Shown: one piece after another, positions 27,550-37,507 of the stretch
How positions within the stretch are numbered: position 1 is the first letter of the stretch
Layout of the letters: the number at the start of each line of letters is the position of its first letter
DNA from: an uncultured Pelagibacteraceae bacterium
GTDB lineage: Bacteria > Pseudomonadota > Alphaproteobacteria > Pelagibacterales > Pelagibacteraceae
Assembly (NCBI GenBank): GCA_902589795.1
Contig: CACIUJ010000006.1
Span: 1-47,447 of the forward strand
DNA length: 47,447 nt
Reading direction: 5' to 3'
The notes under the pieces: model-generated
Database searches by the model: none
Told to the model about the DNA's origin: nothing
Seen by the model: only the letters and a program-made list of their open reading frames with translations
Made by a program: the position numbers and the translations under genes

Positions 27550-28169
27550 GGATATAAAATTTCTTTTTTCCAATTATTTGAAACTTTGCTATATTTGAGT
27601 CTTTCATGAATCCTATATTGATCACCTACCCAAAATTCAATTGACAATGGATTTAAACACCATCCAGACCAATGTTTAGGTCTAGGTAAATTATTTTTAT
27701 CTTTATATTTTTTTTTAAATTCATCAATTTTTTTCAAAAACTCTTCTCTTTTATTCATAACTTTTGATTGATCGGATGCCCACGCACCAATTCTACTTTT
27801 GTATGGTCTGCTATTAAAGTAAGTGTCTGCCTCCTCATCGCTAACCTGGTTAATATTTCCAAAAATTCTTATTTGTCTTTGGAGGCTTTTCCAATGAAAA
27901 CACATTTCAGCTTTTGGGTTTTTTTTAAGATCGCTACTCTTGGGGCTATTTAAATTTGTATAAAAAACGAATCCTTTTTTGCTTAATCCTTTTAAAAGAA
28001 CCATTCTTACACTAGGTTCGTTTTTATTGTTTGTTGTAGCCAAAGATAGTGCATTTGGATCGTTTATCTCCTTTTTTTCAGCTTCTGCCAGCCATATTGT
28101 AAATAACGCCAATGGATCATCTAAATCCTTGAAGCAAGAGTCTAATCCTAATGAGTTTTTTTGATTCAT
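27546..28169 (-). CDS. pdxH: Pyridoxine/pyridoxamine 5'-phosphate oxidase
   Basis: FMN enzyme forming pyridoxal 5'-phosphate. At 207 aa from the ATG at 28169 it fits the family. The frame remains open to an ATG at 28244, but that would run through the divergent aroC start at 28204 and add 25 untypical residues, so the inner start MNQKNSLG is chosen. Motifs: DPNALSLATTNNKNEPSVRMVLLKG in two short parts (LATTN, RMVLLKG), FYTNLNSPKSSDL for FMN binding, SRIGAWASDQS, and the C-terminal FWVGDQYRIHERLKY. It is divergent from aroC with a 34-bp gap. The stop overlaps that of the polyprenyl synthase gene. Confidence 0.93.
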   Translation of the reverse strand: MNQKNSLGLDSCFKDLDDPLALFTIWLAEAEKKEINDPNALSLATTNNKNEPSVRMVLLKGLSKKGFVFYTNLNSPKSSDLKKNPKAEMCFHWKSLQRQIRIFGNINQVSDEEADTYFNSRPYKSRIGAWASDQSKVMNKREEFLKKIDEFKKKYKDKNNLPRPKHWSGWCLNPLSIEFWVGDQYRIHERLKYSKVSNNWKKEILYP

Positions 28170-28203
28170 AAAATAGTCAAAATATTCTATATAATATAAT
28201 CTA

Positions 28204-29286
28204 ATGTCATTTAATACATTTGGAAAGATATTTCGGTTCACCACTTGGGGAGAATCTCATGGTCCTGCTATAGGATGTGTTGTAGATGGTTGCCCACCTA
28301 ATATTCCTTTATCTGTAAAGGATATACAAATTGATATGGATCGCAGAAGACCCGGGAAATCTAAATTTACATCTCAAAGAAAAGAATTTGATAAAGTGGA
28401 AATTTTATCAGGTATTTTTAATGGAAAAACAACAGGCACGCCAATTAGTATGATAATTTATAATAGAGATGCAAAATCTAGAGATTATGAAAGTATAAAA
28501 AATAAATTTAGACCTGGTCATGCAGATTACACTTATTTTTTAAAATATGGGATAAGAGATTATCGCGGAGGAGGAAGACAATCTGCTAGAGAAACAGCTT
28601 CAAGAGTTGCGGCAGGAGCAATTGCCAAAATTGTATTAAATAAATTATTAGGAAAAAAATTTAATGTTGTTGGAGCTGTAGTTCAATTAGGTATTCTTGG
28701 TTGTAATAAAAAAAATTGGAATGCAAAACAAATAAGAAAAAATCAATTTTTTTGCCCTGATCAAAAATCAATAAAATTATGGGAAAAATATCTACTAGCC
28801 GTAAGAAAATCTGGCTCTTCTTGTGGGGCAATAATTGAGCTAAGAGCATCGGGCATACCTGTTGGTTTGGGGGCCCCTATTTATTCAAAGCTTGATGCTG
28901 ATATTGCCAGTGCACTCATGAGTATTAATGCTGTAAAGGGAGTTAATATTGGTGCAGGTATGAATTCAGCTTTTTTAAGCGGAGAGGAAAATTCTGATGA
29001 AATCAGAGGTTTTAAAGGTAGAACAAAATTCAAATCTAACAACTCAGGAGGTATATTAGGTGGTATATCTTCTGGACAAGATATTATAACTTCGTTTGCT
29101 GTAAAACCCACTTCTTCAATTTTAAACTCCAGAGAAACTATAAATAAAAAAGGGAAAAATACAAAAATTTCTGTAAAAGGAAGACACGATCCATGTGTTG
29201 GCATAAGAGCTGTACCTATTGGTGAAGCTATGATTGCCTGTGTATTATTAGATCACTATTTAATGAATAGGGCGCAGTGTGGTTAA
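28204..29286 (+). CDS. aroC: Chorismate synthase
   Basis: Last step of the shikimate pathway: EPSP to chorismate using reduced FMN as a catalytic cofactor. At 360 aa it has the signatures [45 protein letters not shown] (cut in two: [16 protein letters not shown]) and [15 protein letters not shown]. The start gives the expected [10 protein letters not shown]. Two TATAAT hexamers lie at 28190-28195 and 28195-28200, so the transcript probably has almost no leader, and no Shine-Dalgarno is visible. The stop is shared with the convergent dxs in TTAA at 29283-29286. No other aro gene is nearby. Confidence 0.97.
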   Translation: MSFNTFGKIFRFTTWGESHGPAIGCVVDGCPPNIPLSVKDIQIDMDRRRPGKSKFTSQRKEFDKVEILSGIFNGKTTGTPISMIIYNRDAKSRDYESIKNKFRPGHADYTYFLKYGIRDYRGGGRQSARETASRVAAGAIAKIVLNKLLGKKFNVVGAVVQLGILGCNKKNWNAKQIRKNQFFCPDQKSIKLWEKYLLAVRKSGSSCGAIIELRASGIPVGLGAPIYSKLDADIASALMSINAVKGVNIGAGMNSAFLSGEENSDEIRGFKGRTKFKSNNSGGILGGISSGQDIITSFAVKPTSSILNSRETINKKGKNTKISVKGRHDPCVGIRAVPIGEAMIACVLLDHYLMNRAQCG

Positions 29287-31202
29287 GAAATATTTTTATT
29301 TTTTGCAATAACAATATTAGAACTTAAAGTAGACTTAACTTTTTCAACAATACTATCACGATCTAATCCGGCCTTTTTATACATTTGCTCCGGTGTATCT
29401 TGATCTAGAAATATATCTGGCAAGATCATCGATCTCATTTTTAAGCCTTTGTCAAAAATACCTCTTTCTGAAAGCATCTGCATAACATGTGATCCAAATC
29501 CACCTATAGAACCTTCTTCGATAGTAATTAAAACTTCATGATTAATACTTAAATCCATTATCAGTTTTTCATCTAAAGGTTTTGCAAATCTGGCATCTAC
29601 TACCGTAGTAGAAATTCCTATATTATCTAAAATTAAAGATGCTTTTAAGCATTCTTGAAGACGAGCACCAAAATTAAGTAATGCAACTTTTTTACCTTCT
29701 TTTATAATTTTTCCTTTTCCAATTTCTAAAATTTCTTTTATATCCGGTAACTCAACTCCAATACCATTGCCTCTCGGATATCTAAATGCCGAAGGTCTGT
29801 CTTTAATATTAACAGCTGTATTTATCATTTTTACTAATTCTGCTTCATCACTAGCAGCCATAACTACAAAATTTGGTAACGTAGCTAAATATGTAATGTC
29901 AAAAGATCCGGAATGCGTTGGTCCATCTGCCCCGACTAAACCTGCTCTATCAATGGCAAATCTTACTGGAAGTTTTTGTATTGCAACATCGTGAACAATT
30001 TGATCGTAAGCTCTTTGTAAAAAAGTTGAATAGATTGCAACAAAGGGTTTATACCCCTCTGTTGATAAGCCTGCAGCAAATGTTACCGCATGTTGTTCGG
30101 CTATACCCACATCAAACATTCTATCAGGAAATTTTTTTCCAAAAATATCCATGCCAGTACCAGAAGGCATAGCTCCAGTAATTCCTATAATTTTAGTATC
30201 ATTTTCAGCATGTTTTACTAAAGTATTAGCAAATACCTTGGTATAGGTCGGCAAATTGCTCTTAGATTTAGACTGTTCTCCAGTTACAACATTAAATTTA
30301 CTTACACCATGGTATTTATCTCTAGAGTCTTCAGCTGGTTTATATCCCTTGCCTTTTTTTGTAACAACGTGAACTAAGATTGGACCTTTGTATTTTGAAT
30401 TTTTAACATTTTTTAAAACTGGAATTAAATCTTTTAAATTATGTCCGTCTATAGGCCCAACATAATAAAAACCTAATTCATTAAAAAGAGTACCTCCAGA
30501 AACAATATCTCTAATAAATTCTTCGGCCTTACCTGCTCTATCTTTAAATCTTTTAGAAAATGCAGAAGTAATGAATTTTATTATTTCTCTCAAACTAAAA
30601 TATGTTTTTCCAGACAATAATCTTGCTAAATAGGAACTCATTGCCCCAACTGGTCGAGCAATCGACATATCATTATCATTTAATATTACAATCAATTTCG
30701 ATTTCATGGCTCCTGCATTATTCATGGCTTCGTATGCCATTCCTGCACTCATTGCGCCATCTCCGATAACTGCTACTACATGATTAGAATTTTTTGATAA
30801 GCTTTTTGCTACAGCCATTCCTAAGGTTGAGGATATTGAAGTAGAACTATGAGCCGCTCCAAATGGATCGTATTCACTTTCAGATCTTTTCGTAAATCCA
30901 GATAAGCCTCCGCCTTTTCTCAAAGTTCTAATTTTTTCTCTCCTTCCTGTTATAATTTTATGTGGGTAAGCTTGATGTCCAACATCCCAAACAATTTTAT
31001 CTTTTGGTGTATCAAATATATAATGAAGTGCTACTGTTAGCTCAACCACGCCTAGTCCAGCTCCTAAGTGACCTCCGGTTTCAGAAACAACATCTACCAA
31101 TTCAGCTCTTAGTTCTTTGGATACATTTTCTAAATCTTTTTCTTTAATTTTTCTTAAGTCTGCAGGATACTTAATTTGATCTAATATGTTTTTCTTATAC
31201 AT
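29283..31202 (-). CDS. dxs: 1-deoxy-D-xylulose-5-phosphate synthase
   Basis: Thiamine-diphosphate enzyme joining pyruvate and glyceraldehyde 3-phosphate, the entry step of the MEP isoprenoid pathway and a precursor route to PLP and thiamine. At 639 aa it is full length. It has [21 protein letters not shown] (early half), [16 protein letters not shown], the ThDP motif [18 protein letters not shown], and the transketolase pyrimidine domain [17 protein letters not shown]. The C-terminal domain ends ...[12 protein letters not shown]. It adjoins ispA with no gap, giving the widespread xseB-ispA-dxs operon. Expected downstream ispG/ispH enzymes need an electron donor; the ferredoxin pair at 12-13.5 kb is a candidate. 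Confidence 0.97.
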   Translation of the reverse strand: MYKKNILDQIKYPADLRKIKEKDLENVSKELRAELVDVVSETGGHLGAGLGVVELTVALHYIFDTPKDKIVWDVGHQAYPHKIITGRREKIRTLRKGGGLSGFTKRSESEYDPFGAAHSSTSISSTLGMAVAKSLSKNSNHVVAVIGDGAMSAGMAYEAMNNAGAMKSKLIVILNDNDMSIARPVGAMSSYLARLLSGKTYFSLREIIKFITSAFSKRFKDRAGKAEEFIRDIVSGGTLFNELGFYYVGPIDGHNLKDLIPVLKNVKNSKYKGPILVHVVTKKGKGYKPAEDSRDKYHGVSKFNVVTGEQSKSKSNLPTYTKVFANTLVKHAENDTKIIGITGAMPSGTGMDIFGKKFPDRMFDVGIAEQHAVTFAAGLSTEGYKPFVAIYSTFLQRAYDQIVHDVAIQKLPVRFAIDRAGLVGADGPTHSGSFDITYLATLPNFVVMAASDEAELVKMINTAVNIKDRPSAFRYPRGNGIGVELPDIKEILEIGKGKIIKEGKKVALLNFGARLQECLKASLILDNIGISTTVVDARFAKPLDEKLIMDLSINHEVLITIEEGSIGGFGSHVMQMLSERGIFDKGLKMRSMILPDIFLDQDTPEQMYKKAGLDRDSIVEKVKSTLSSNIVIAKNKNIS

Positions 31203-32087
31203 TTAAAATTTTCTCTTTAAGATAAAATCAACTGATTTTGATAAATCATCTGATTTTCTACCATATTTTTTTACATCATGATTAATTTTATTTTTTAGAT
31301 TTTTAGCAAAACTTAAGGTTTTATTATAACCTATTAAATTAACCAATGTGGCTTTCCCCATAATAAAATCCTTTTTAGTTAATTTACCAACAATTTTGCT
31401 GTCACCCTTGTAATCTATAAGATCATCAACAATTTGGAAAAGCAAGCCAATATTTAAACCTATTTTTTTTAATAAATTTCTTCTTTTATAATTGTGTTTT
31501 TTAATAATTGCAATACTTTCGCAACAAAAACCAAATAGTTCTCCAGTTTTTTTTATTTGCATATTTATAATTTTTTTTTTTGAAATTTTTTTATTTTCAA
31601 AGGCTAGATCAAAATATTGACCTCCAGCTAAACCTGAGTGACCAACACATACTGAGAGGCTTTGAATTAAATCACTTTTAATTTTATCATTTAGTTTTAA
31701 TTTTTTTGAAGATAAAATTTCATAAGCCAAAGTTAACAATGAATTTCCAGCTAGTATTGCTGTTGATTCGTTAAATTTTTTATGTGTTGATAATTTTCCT
31801 CTTCTAAAATCATCATTGTCCATGGTAGGCAGATCATCATGCATCAAAGAATAGGAATGTATACATTCAACAGCAGCCCCAATAATAATTAACTTTTTAT
31901 AATCTAAGTTAAAAATTTTCCCAGTATTAACAATTATTGATGATCTTAATCTTTTTCCGCCTGAAAATAGACCATATTTCATTGGTTTGATAAGATTAGA
32001 GTTAGATTGGTGCTTAGAAAAAAAATATTTTAAAAATTTTTCAGTATTTTTGGCATTAGCATTTAATTTCTTTGTAAAATCACTCAT
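31203..32087 (-). CDS. ispA: Farnesyl/geranyl diphosphate synthase
   Basis: Makes C15 farnesyl diphosphate from IPP and DMAPP. At 294 aa it has the bacterial-type first aspartate-rich motif with a two-residue insertion, DDLPTMD at 84-90 (YSLMHDDLPTMDNDD), and the second, DDLID, at 221-225. GGKRLRSS and GLAGGQYFDL are conserved. This insertion and the bulky residues before it separate it from the long-chain synthase at 26.5 kb. It sits in the xseB-ispA-dxs operon, 6 bp after xseB. Confidence 0.94.
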   Translation of the reverse strand: MSDFTKKLNANAKNTEKFLKYFFSKHQSNSNLIKPMKYGLFSGGKRLRSSIIVNTGKIFNLDYKKLIIIGAAVECIHSYSLMHDDLPTMDNDDFRRGKLSTHKKFNESTAILAGNSLLTLAYEILSSKKLKLNDKIKSDLIQSLSVCVGHSGLAGGQYFDLAFENKKISKKKIINMQIKKTGELFGFCCESIAIIKKHNYKRRNLLKKIGLNIGLLFQIVDDLIDYKGDSKIVGKLTKKDFIMGKATLVNLIGYNKTLSFAKNLKNKINHDVKKYGRKSDDLSKSVDFILKRKF

Positions 32088-32093
32088 TAAAAA

Positions 32094-32303
32094 TTACTTC
32101 ATTTTTTTTTTAATTTCTTCAGCTTGTTTCTTAAATTGTTCATGAATATGCTGATTCAGCTGAATAACTCTATTATATTGATCAATAGATTTTTCTAGTT
32201 TGGCTCCTGGCTCCTCCAATTTAGCCATAATATTATTAATTTCTATTTGCGCCTCTTTTATAGATTTTTGCTTTATATCTGCTGGAATGTTTTTTGATTT
32301 CAT
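32094..32303 (-). CDS. xseB: Exodeoxyribonuclease VII small subunit
   Basis: A 69-aa subunit that assembles with XseA to degrade single-stranded DNA. The family pattern is clear: SIKEAQIEINNIMAKLEEPGAKLEKSIDQYNRVIQLNQH is one helical hairpin (given here in its recognisable parts INNIMAKLEEPGAKLEKSI and QYNRVIQL). Canonical members have G rather than AKL after the turn, a small change. First gene of the xseB-ispA-dxs operon and divergent from sua5 by only 25 bp. Confidence 0.9.
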   Translation of the reverse strand: MKSKNIPADIKQKSIKEAQIEINNIMAKLEEPGAKLEKSIDQYNRVIQLNQHIHEQFKKQAEEIKKKMK

Positions 32304-32328
32304 AATATATCCGTATACTAATTTATTT
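32304..32328. promoter_or_regulatory. 25-bp divergent gap between xseB and sua5
   Basis: Everything separating the two divergent ATGs is 25 bp. It holds TATACT (32314-32319) towards sua5, 9 nt from its ATG, and the palindrome GTATAC, with TATATT next to the xseB ATG on the other strand. If these are -10 elements, both transcripts would be leaderless or nearly so and the -35 regions would lie inside the opposite gene. Confidence 0.35.
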
Positions 32329-33285
32329 ATGAAAAATATCTATTTAAATATATACAAGCCAAATAAAAAAAATTTACTAAAGGCGAAAAAAAACATTGAA
32401 AGCAATAATATAATTGGAATGCCTACCGAAACGGTATATGGACTTGCTGGAAATGCTTATTCGAATCAATCTGTAAAGAAAATTTTTACTTTAAAAAAAA
32501 GACCAAATTTTAATCCATTAATAATACATTACAAAAATATTAAAAATCTTAAAAAAGATGCAATACTTAATAGTTCATTTACAAAACTATATAAAAATTT
32601 TTGCCCAGGTCCAATTACCTTTGTGCTTAAAAAAAACCCAAAATCTAAAATATCTTACAAAGCAACTGCAAGAAAAAATACAATAGCTGTAAGATTTCCA
32701 AAACATAGAGTGGCACGAAAATTGTTAGGTTTGCTTAAAGTCCCTCTTGCTGCTCCAAGCGCAAATATCGCTTCAAGACTGAGCCCGACTTCTTCGCTTG
32801 ATGTAGTAGATGAATTTAAAAATAAAATAAAATTTATTTTAGATGGAGGAAGAAGTCGTATTGGTTTAGAATCTACTATTGTTGATTTAACCAAAAACCC
32901 AAAAATATTAAGGCCTGGTTTTATAACAGAAGAAAAAATTAGCAGTATTCTTAAAAAAAAAATAAAAATTGTTAAAAGAAAAGGACAAATAAAAAGTCCT
33001 GGACAGCTAAAATCACACTATTCTCCTGGCATACCTGTGAAAATTAATGCTAAAATTTTTGGAAATAATGAGGCTATTATTGGTTATGGAAAAAATTTTC
33101 CTACCAAAAAAAACTATTTTAATCTAAGTCAAAATGGTAACTTGAATGAAGCCGCCAATAACCTGTATAAAACACTAAGAAAAATAAAAAATAGTGGTTT
33201 TAAATCTATAGTAGTTAATAAATTTCCAAATATTGGCATTGGTAAGGCAATTAACGATAGGTTGATAAGGGCATCAAAAAAATGA
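32329..33285 (+). CDS. tsaC: Threonylcarbamoyl-AMP synthase (Sua5 type)
   Basis: Makes threonylcarbamoyl-AMP from threonine, bicarbonate and ATP for the t6A37 modification of ANN-decoding tRNAs. The YrdC domain shows GMPTETVYGLAGNAYS early and KRPNFNPLIIHY. At 318 aa it also carries the C-terminal Sua5 domain (from GPGQLKSHYSPG-like SPGQLKSHYSPGIPV to RLIRASKK), so it is the long Sua5 form, not short TsaC/YrdC. The frame is open upstream to 32200, but the ATG at 32329 fits the family and avoids overlap with xseB. The TGA stop overlaps the ATG of the ABC ATPase (ATGA at 33282-33285), tying the ABC-GT17 genes to this operon. Confidence 0.92.
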   Translation: MKNIYLNIYKPNKKNLLKAKKNIESNNIIGMPTETVYGLAGNAYSNQSVKKIFTLKKRPNFNPLIIHYKNIKNLKKDAILNSSFTKLYKNFCPGPITFVLKKNPKSKISYKATARKNTIAVRFPKHRVARKLLGLLKVPLAAPSANIASRLSPTSSLDVVDEFKNKIKFILDGGRSRIGLESTIVDLTKNPKILRPGFITEEKISSILKKKIKIVKRKGQIKSPGQLKSHYSPGIPVKINAKIFGNNEAIIGYGKNFPTKKNYFNLSQNGNLNEAANNLYKTLRKIKNSGFKSIVVNKFPNIGIGKAINDRLIRASKK

Positions 33286-34013
33286 ACAAAGTTTCAATTG
33301 AAGTAAAAAATTTAAAAAAATTTTATAATAATTCACAAGCGGTAAAAAATATAAATTTTAAAATCAACAAGGGTTCAATAGTTGGGCTTTTGGGACCTAA
33401 TGGTTGTGGAAAAACTACAACAATAGGTATGATGTTAGGCCTTATAAAACCCACTTCTGGAAGTGTGTTTATTAATGGCCAAGATATTGATAGTGAAAAA
33501 AATAGAACTAACTTGCTGGAAAAAATGAATTTTATTTCTCCTTATGTTGAATTGCCCAAAAGACTTACTGTAGAAGAAAACCTTAAAGTTTATGGAAGAA
33601 TGTATGGTGTAAATAATTTAGGAGAGAAAATTAATGATTTAATGGAAAAATTAAATTTAATAGAATTTAAAAAAAGAAAAACTGGAGAGCTATCCTCTGG
33701 TCAAAAAAATAGAGCTTCTCTTGCTAAGGCTTTGATTAATGATCCTGAAATACTTCTTTTGGATGAACCTACGGCTAGTTTAGATCCAGACGTGGGCGAT
33801 TATATTAGAGGGTATATAGAAAATTTTGCATCAAAGAAAGGTACTACCATTATGTTAGCATCTCATAATATGAATGAAGTAGAAAGACTTTGTGATGAAG
33901 TAATGATGATGAAAAATGGAATAATAATAGATAAAGGAACAAGTAAAGATTTAATAAGTAAACATGGAAGAAAAAATCTTGAAGAAACTTTTTTAAAAAT
34001 AGTTAGAGGATAA
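33282..34013 (+). CDS. ABC-2-type exporter, ATP-binding subunit
   Basis: A 243-aa ATPase that would power export by the membrane subunit encoded 1 bp downstream. Walker A is GPNGCGKTT at 38-46, the signature LSSGQ at 137-141 and Walker B LLLDEP at 158-163, followed by a switch His in ASHNMNEVERLCDEV. It is of the DrrA/NodI/YadG-like class used for drugs, lipids or glycans. Its start overlaps the sua5 stop by 4 bp, so translation is coupled. It is followed by a permease and a GT17 glycosyltransferase, which favours a glycan or glycolipid cargo; the sequence alone does not tell. No C-terminal glycan-binding domain (Wzt type) is present. Confidence 0.88.
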   Translation: MNKVSIEVKNLKKFYNNSQAVKNINFKINKGSIVGLLGPNGCGKTTTIGMMLGLIKPTSGSVFINGQDIDSEKNRTNLLEKMNFISPYVELPKRLTVEENLKVYGRMYGVNNLGEKINDLMEKLNLIEFKKRKTGELSSGQKNRASLAKALINDPEILLLDEPTASLDPDVGDYIRGYIENFASKKGTTIMLASHNMNEVERLCDEVMMMKNGIIIDKGTSKDLISKHGRKNLEETFLKIVRG

Positions 34014-34014
34014 T

Positions 34015-34806
34015 ATGAAACTACACAGAATTTATGCCTTGTCTCTTCGCCATCTTTACCTGATCAAAGGTTCTTTTCCAAGAATTCTAGACTTAATTTA
34101 TTGGCCAACAATACAAATAATTCTATGGGGATTTATTTCTCAGTTTTTTACTATGTATAGCGATTATTATAACAATACTATTGGTGTCATTTTAAGTTGC
34201 GCAATTCTTTACGACTTTTTATTTAGATCAAGTATAAGTTTTAATATGCTGTTTCTCGAAGAAATTTGGAGTAGAAATTTTGTAAACTTATTTGTCGCTC
34301 CTTTAAAAATTAATGAAGTAATTACAGCCTTAACATCTACTGCTTTAATAAGAACACTAATAGGAATTATTCCCGCAATAATACTTATGAGTCCATTGTT
34401 TGGTGTTTCTTTACTAAAAATGGGTCCACCACTGTTTCTACTTTTTTTAAGTTTATACCTTTTTGGAACAACTTTAGGACTACTGGTTACTTCAGGACTT
34501 TTAAGATATGGGCCCGCTTTTGAAAATACAGCTTGGTCCTCTTTATTTCTTCTAGCGCCACTAGGTTGTGTGTATTATCCTTTATCAATTTTACCGGAGT
34601 GGCTTCAAATATTAGCAAAAGGCTTGCCATTGGTTTATATATTTGAAGAAGCCAGATCCATTTTAGTTAATAATGTAGTAAATTATAATAGCATAATGAC
34701 AGCTCTAACATTAAATTTATTTTATTTTATATCAGCAATCATTATTTTTTATTTGTCTTTTTATGGCGCTCGAAAAAAAGGCACTCTAATTAATATGGGA
34801 GAATAG
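34015..34806 (+). CDS. ABC-2-type exporter, membrane subunit
   Basis: A 263-aa integral membrane protein with about six hydrophobic segments (for example WPTIQIILWGFISQFF, FLSLYLFGTTLGLLVTSGLL, LFYFISAIIIFYLSFYGA). It matches the ABC2_membrane family (NodJ/DrrB-like), including a conserved FVAPLKINEVI-type cytosolic helix and the LAPLGCVYYPLSILPEW loop. It partners with the ATPase one base upstream and is followed by the GT17 gene after 5 bp. Substrate unknown. Confidence 0.86.
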   Translation: MKLHRIYALSLRHLYLIKGSFPRILDLIYWPTIQIILWGFISQFFTMYSDYYNNTIGVILSCAILYDFLFRSSISFNMLFLEEIWSRNFVNLFVAPLKINEVITALTSTALIRTLIGIIPAIILMSPLFGVSLLKMGPPLFLLFLSLYLFGTTLGLLVTSGLLRYGPAFENTAWSSLFLLAPLGCVYYPLSILPEWLQILAKGLPLVYIFEEARSILVNNVVNYNSIMTALTLNLFYFISAIIIFYLSFYGARKKGTLINMGE

Positions 34807-34811
34807 TTTTA

Positions 34812-35630
34812 ATGAAACTAATCGATTGCTTTATGTACTACGACGAAGATTTAATATTAGACTTACGTTTAAATACTTTAAATGATCATGTGTATAAATT
34901 TGTTATAGCGGAAGCAACAAAAGATCATACTGGCAAAGATAAAAAATTAAATTTTAATATTAATAATTTTATAAAATTTAAAGAAAAAATTATTTATTTG
35001 GTAATTGATGATTTGCCAATAAATATAAAATCATACAAAAAAAATTGGCCAGTACATCACTTAAGGGATCAATACCAAAGAAACGCGCTAGCAAGAGGCT
35101 ATAAGAAATACAATGATAACGATTTAATAATGATTTCGGATATTGATGAAATACCTGATCCAAATAAAATTAAAGAATTTAATATAAATAATAAATATGC
35201 TTGTTTTATGCAAAAAAACTTTCAATCAAAAATCAATTTATTAAACATTTCTGATAAATACTGGATGGGAACTAAAATCATACAAAAAAAACATCTTAGA
35301 TCACCTCAGTGGTTGAGAAATATTAAAACATCTAAGCCTCCTTTTTGGAAATTTTATAAACCACGTCAACCTCAATTAATTTATGATGGAGGTTGGCACT
35401 TTAGTTTTTTAAAAGAACCAAAAGATATTTCTAAAAAAATTCAATCCTATTCACATAGTGAATTTAACACTCCAGAATTCACAGATGAGGTTAAAATAGC
35501 AGCTAGAATAAAAAATAGACAAGATATTTTTGATAGAAATTATAAATATGAAAAAGTTGATTTGAACAATACTTTTCCAAAATATATTTTGGAAAATTTA
35601 AAAAAATTTGAAAATTGGATTATAAAATAA
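34812..35630 (+). CDS. GT17-family glycosyltransferase
   Basis: A 272-aa cytosolic protein resembling family GT17, founded by animal beta-1,4-N-acetylglucosaminyltransferase III and also found in bacterial surface-glycan loci. It has the opening KLIDCFMYYDEDLILDLRL, then FVIAEATKDHTGK, a WPVHHLRDQYQRNAL segment, and the metal-site motif SDIDEIPDP at residues 109-117. GGWHFSFLK with its conserved HFS lies near residue 200. It is the last gene of the sua5-ABC-ABC-GT17 run and converges on the DUF2334 gene with a 4-bp gap. Donor and acceptor are unknown. Confidence 0.8.
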   Translation: MKLIDCFMYYDEDLILDLRLNTLNDHVYKFVIAEATKDHTGKDKKLNFNINNFIKFKEKIIYLVIDDLPINIKSYKKNWPVHHLRDQYQRNALARGYKKYNDNDLIMISDIDEIPDPNKIKEFNINNKYACFMQKNFQSKINLLNISDKYWMGTKIIQKKHLRSPQWLRNIKTSKPPFWKFYKPRQPQLIYDGGWHFSFLKEPKDISKKIQSYSHSEFNTPEFTDEVKIAARIKNRQDIFDRNYKYEKVDLNNTFPKYILENLKKFENWIIK

Positions 35631-35634
35631 AAAT

Positions 35635-36399
35635 TTATATAATTGCTCTTTTTAACTGCAAAACTTTTTTAATAAAAACTCTTAAAACTTTATCTTTTAA
35701 ATCGTTTCGAGCCATTGAGCATGCCTCATTATAAGAGATAATTTTTTTTTCATTTTTTTTAATAAATTTTTCTAAATCTAAATAATCTTTTTCTGTAAAA
35801 TAGTTAAGATGTAATTGCATAGTTTGAATACCAAAAGGAAAAGAAACAAGTTTGTAAAAAAGCTGTGGTATAAAAATAATTTCATTCTCATAATATGGAA
35901 TAAATCCATAACCATCAACAATTGACTGTATTCCTATTTTTTTGCAAGCTTTGATAGTGTTTTGGTCAAATGTATGATTGGGTGCAAAAAAAACTTTAAC
36001 ACTGATATTTTGTTCTCTAAAAATTTGCATTCCTAGTTTGAGTTTATTTAACTGAACTTCAAAAGGAAAATTAGCAAATTCAGTATTTCCTCCATATCCC
36101 ATGTAATCTTTTTTATTATTTTGTTTGTTGTATAAATGCTCGTAACCATGCATCGCTATTTCCCAGCCTTGGTTTTTTAAATTTTTAATTTCACTCCAAA
36201 AATTAAAAGCGCACATGGGATAAGATTTTAATTCTTGATCTTCATTTTTAGGGATAACACCAATTATTGGTTTTACTTTATAAGTATTAAATAATTTTTT
36301 TACTTTTTCCATCATTTTCCAATTCATGTTAGGGGCTATATCATCTAAGCGAAAAACATAACCTTCTTTTTGAATTAAATTACTAAAAAGTGTTTTCAT
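35635..36399 (-). CDS. DUF2334-type polysaccharide deacetylase-like protein
   Basis: A 254-aa protein with a polysaccharide-deacetylase-like barrel of the DUF2334 group. The likely metal triad is Asp20 (FRLDDIAP; Asp19 is the catalytic base candidate), His84 and His88 (AMHGYEHLY). FFAPNHTFDQNTIKA forms the later motif. No signal peptide is visible, so it would act in the cytosol on a precursor, for example removing an acetyl group from a sugar. It is 1 bp downstream of the CelD/BcsL-like acyltransferase gene, so the two are cotranscribed. An acetyl-remover next to an acyl-transferase suggests editing of an amino sugar; this is inference. Confidence 0.78.
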   Translation of the reverse strand: MKTLFSNLIQKEGYVFRLDDIAPNMNWKMMEKVKKLFNTYKVKPIIGVIPKNEDQELKSYPMCAFNFWSEIKNLKNQGWEIAMHGYEHLYNKQNNKKDYMGYGGNTEFANFPFEVQLNKLKLGMQIFREQNISVKVFFAPNHTFDQNTIKACKKIGIQSIVDGYGFIPYYENEIIFIPQLFYKLVSFPFGIQTMQLHLNYFTEKDYLDLEKFIKKNEKKIISYNEACSMARNDLKDKVLRVFIKKVLQLKRAII

Positions 36400-36400
36400 T

Positions 36401-37483
36401 TTATTTTAATATTTTTTTATAAATTGGTTTTAAAATTAATTTTATTTTTAACAAAAAATATAAAATAAATCCACGCCAACTAATTAATTGAATGTGATTA
36501 AATAAAAAACTTGATCTATTTGACCAGCTTTTTTTATAGGATTCATCACCTAGAGTAAAATCAAAAATTTCAATTTTTTTTGATAAAGACCATCGAACTA
36601 AAAGTGCGATTAATAATCTTCCCGGAGAAAATTTACCTAAATTTTTTTCCTTCATTGAAAGCAGCAAATAGTAAAATCTATTTTTATAAATTACACCCCA
36701 ATGAATAGCTATTAATTCAGAATTTAGCAAAAGTGCACTTACCTGTGTTTTAATTCCATTGAAAATATTTTTTTCAAATTCTTTGTAAAAATTAAGATCT
36801 TTTTTATCAAAAAGTTTTTGAATTTTTTGAGAAGATAATCTTGTATTTTTTTGTTTTATTAATTCGTCAATATATTTATTTTTTTCATTTACATCTTTAA
36901 TAATTTTAAAACTTACTTTTCCTAATTTTTTTAGTAATTTTTTTTTTCTTAAATTTTGAATATGAAAATTCTTTTTTAATGTTTGAGTTATATATTCTTT
37001 CCAAGATCTTGGTAGGGCGATATAATATGTAGTGCTGTCTTTATGGTTTTTAAGAAAGTCTACAAATGGATTTTTTACTTTACCAATATATTCCGGTTGT
37101 TTATTAAAATAAATTAAGTCAACTTTTGGAATTAGCTTAATAATTTTTTTCCACAAATTGATAAATTCTATTTTATTTAAATTAAAATCTTTACTTATCA
37201 AAGGTGACATGTAATCAGCATGTTTGTCGCCAGCCCATTTTAAAATTTTTAAATTTTTTTTATTTTCGATTTCAAAAGGTAAAATACATAGAATTTTTGA
37301 TTCTAATGCTACTTTAACTATACAAATTGAATTATTTTTATCATTATCCCGAAAGTTTCTTGCCCAATTTTTAAACCAATCGTAACTTTGAAAACAATAG
37401 TTATGAGAAATTACTTCAAAATTTTGCCAATGTGCTTTTAATTCAATATTAAGCTCAGAAAAAACTTTAATTTCGTATTTCAT
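36401..37483 (-). CDS. CelD/BcsL-like GNAT-fold acyltransferase
   Basis: A 360-aa protein of the FemAB/CelD-like GNAT group. The N-terminal domain carries FQSYDWFKNWARNF (residues about 31-45). The C-terminal GNAT domain ends in the hallmark IFDFTLGDESYKKSW (about 305-320). A basic hydrophobic tail (YFLLKIKLILKPIYKKIL) may touch the membrane. Members sit in polysaccharide loci and are thought to acylate sugars or lipid-linked intermediates; no reaction can be named here. Operonic with the DUF2334 gene and divergent from the methyltransferase gene by 24 bp. Confidence 0.78.
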   Translation of the reverse strand: MKYEIKVFSELNIELKAHWQNFEVISHNYCFQSYDWFKNWARNFRDNDKNNSICIVKVALESKILCILPFEIENKKNLKILKWAGDKHADYMSPLISKDFNLNKIEFINLWKKIIKLIPKVDLIYFNKQPEYIGKVKNPFVDFLKNHKDSTTYYIALPRSWKEYITQTLKKNFHIQNLRKKKLLKKLGKVSFKIIKDVNEKNKYIDELIKQKNTRLSSQKIQKLFDKKDLNFYKEFEKNIFNGIKTQVSALLLNSELIAIHWGVIYKNRFYYLLLSMKEKNLGKFSPGRLLIALLVRWSLSKKIEIFDFTLGDESYKKSWSNRSSFLFNHIQLISWRGFILYFLLKIKLILKPIYKKILK

Positions 37484-37507
37484 TATGTTAGTTAATTCAC
37501 TTTAAAC

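Noticed and set aside
28170-28244. Longer pdxH product starting at 28244
   Set aside because: It would overlap the first codons of the divergent aroC and adds 25 residues not typical of the family.
32200-32328. Longer sua5 product starting at 32200
   Set aside because: The added residues lie antisense to xseB and do not resemble the Sua5 N-terminus; the ATG at 32329 gives the expected start.
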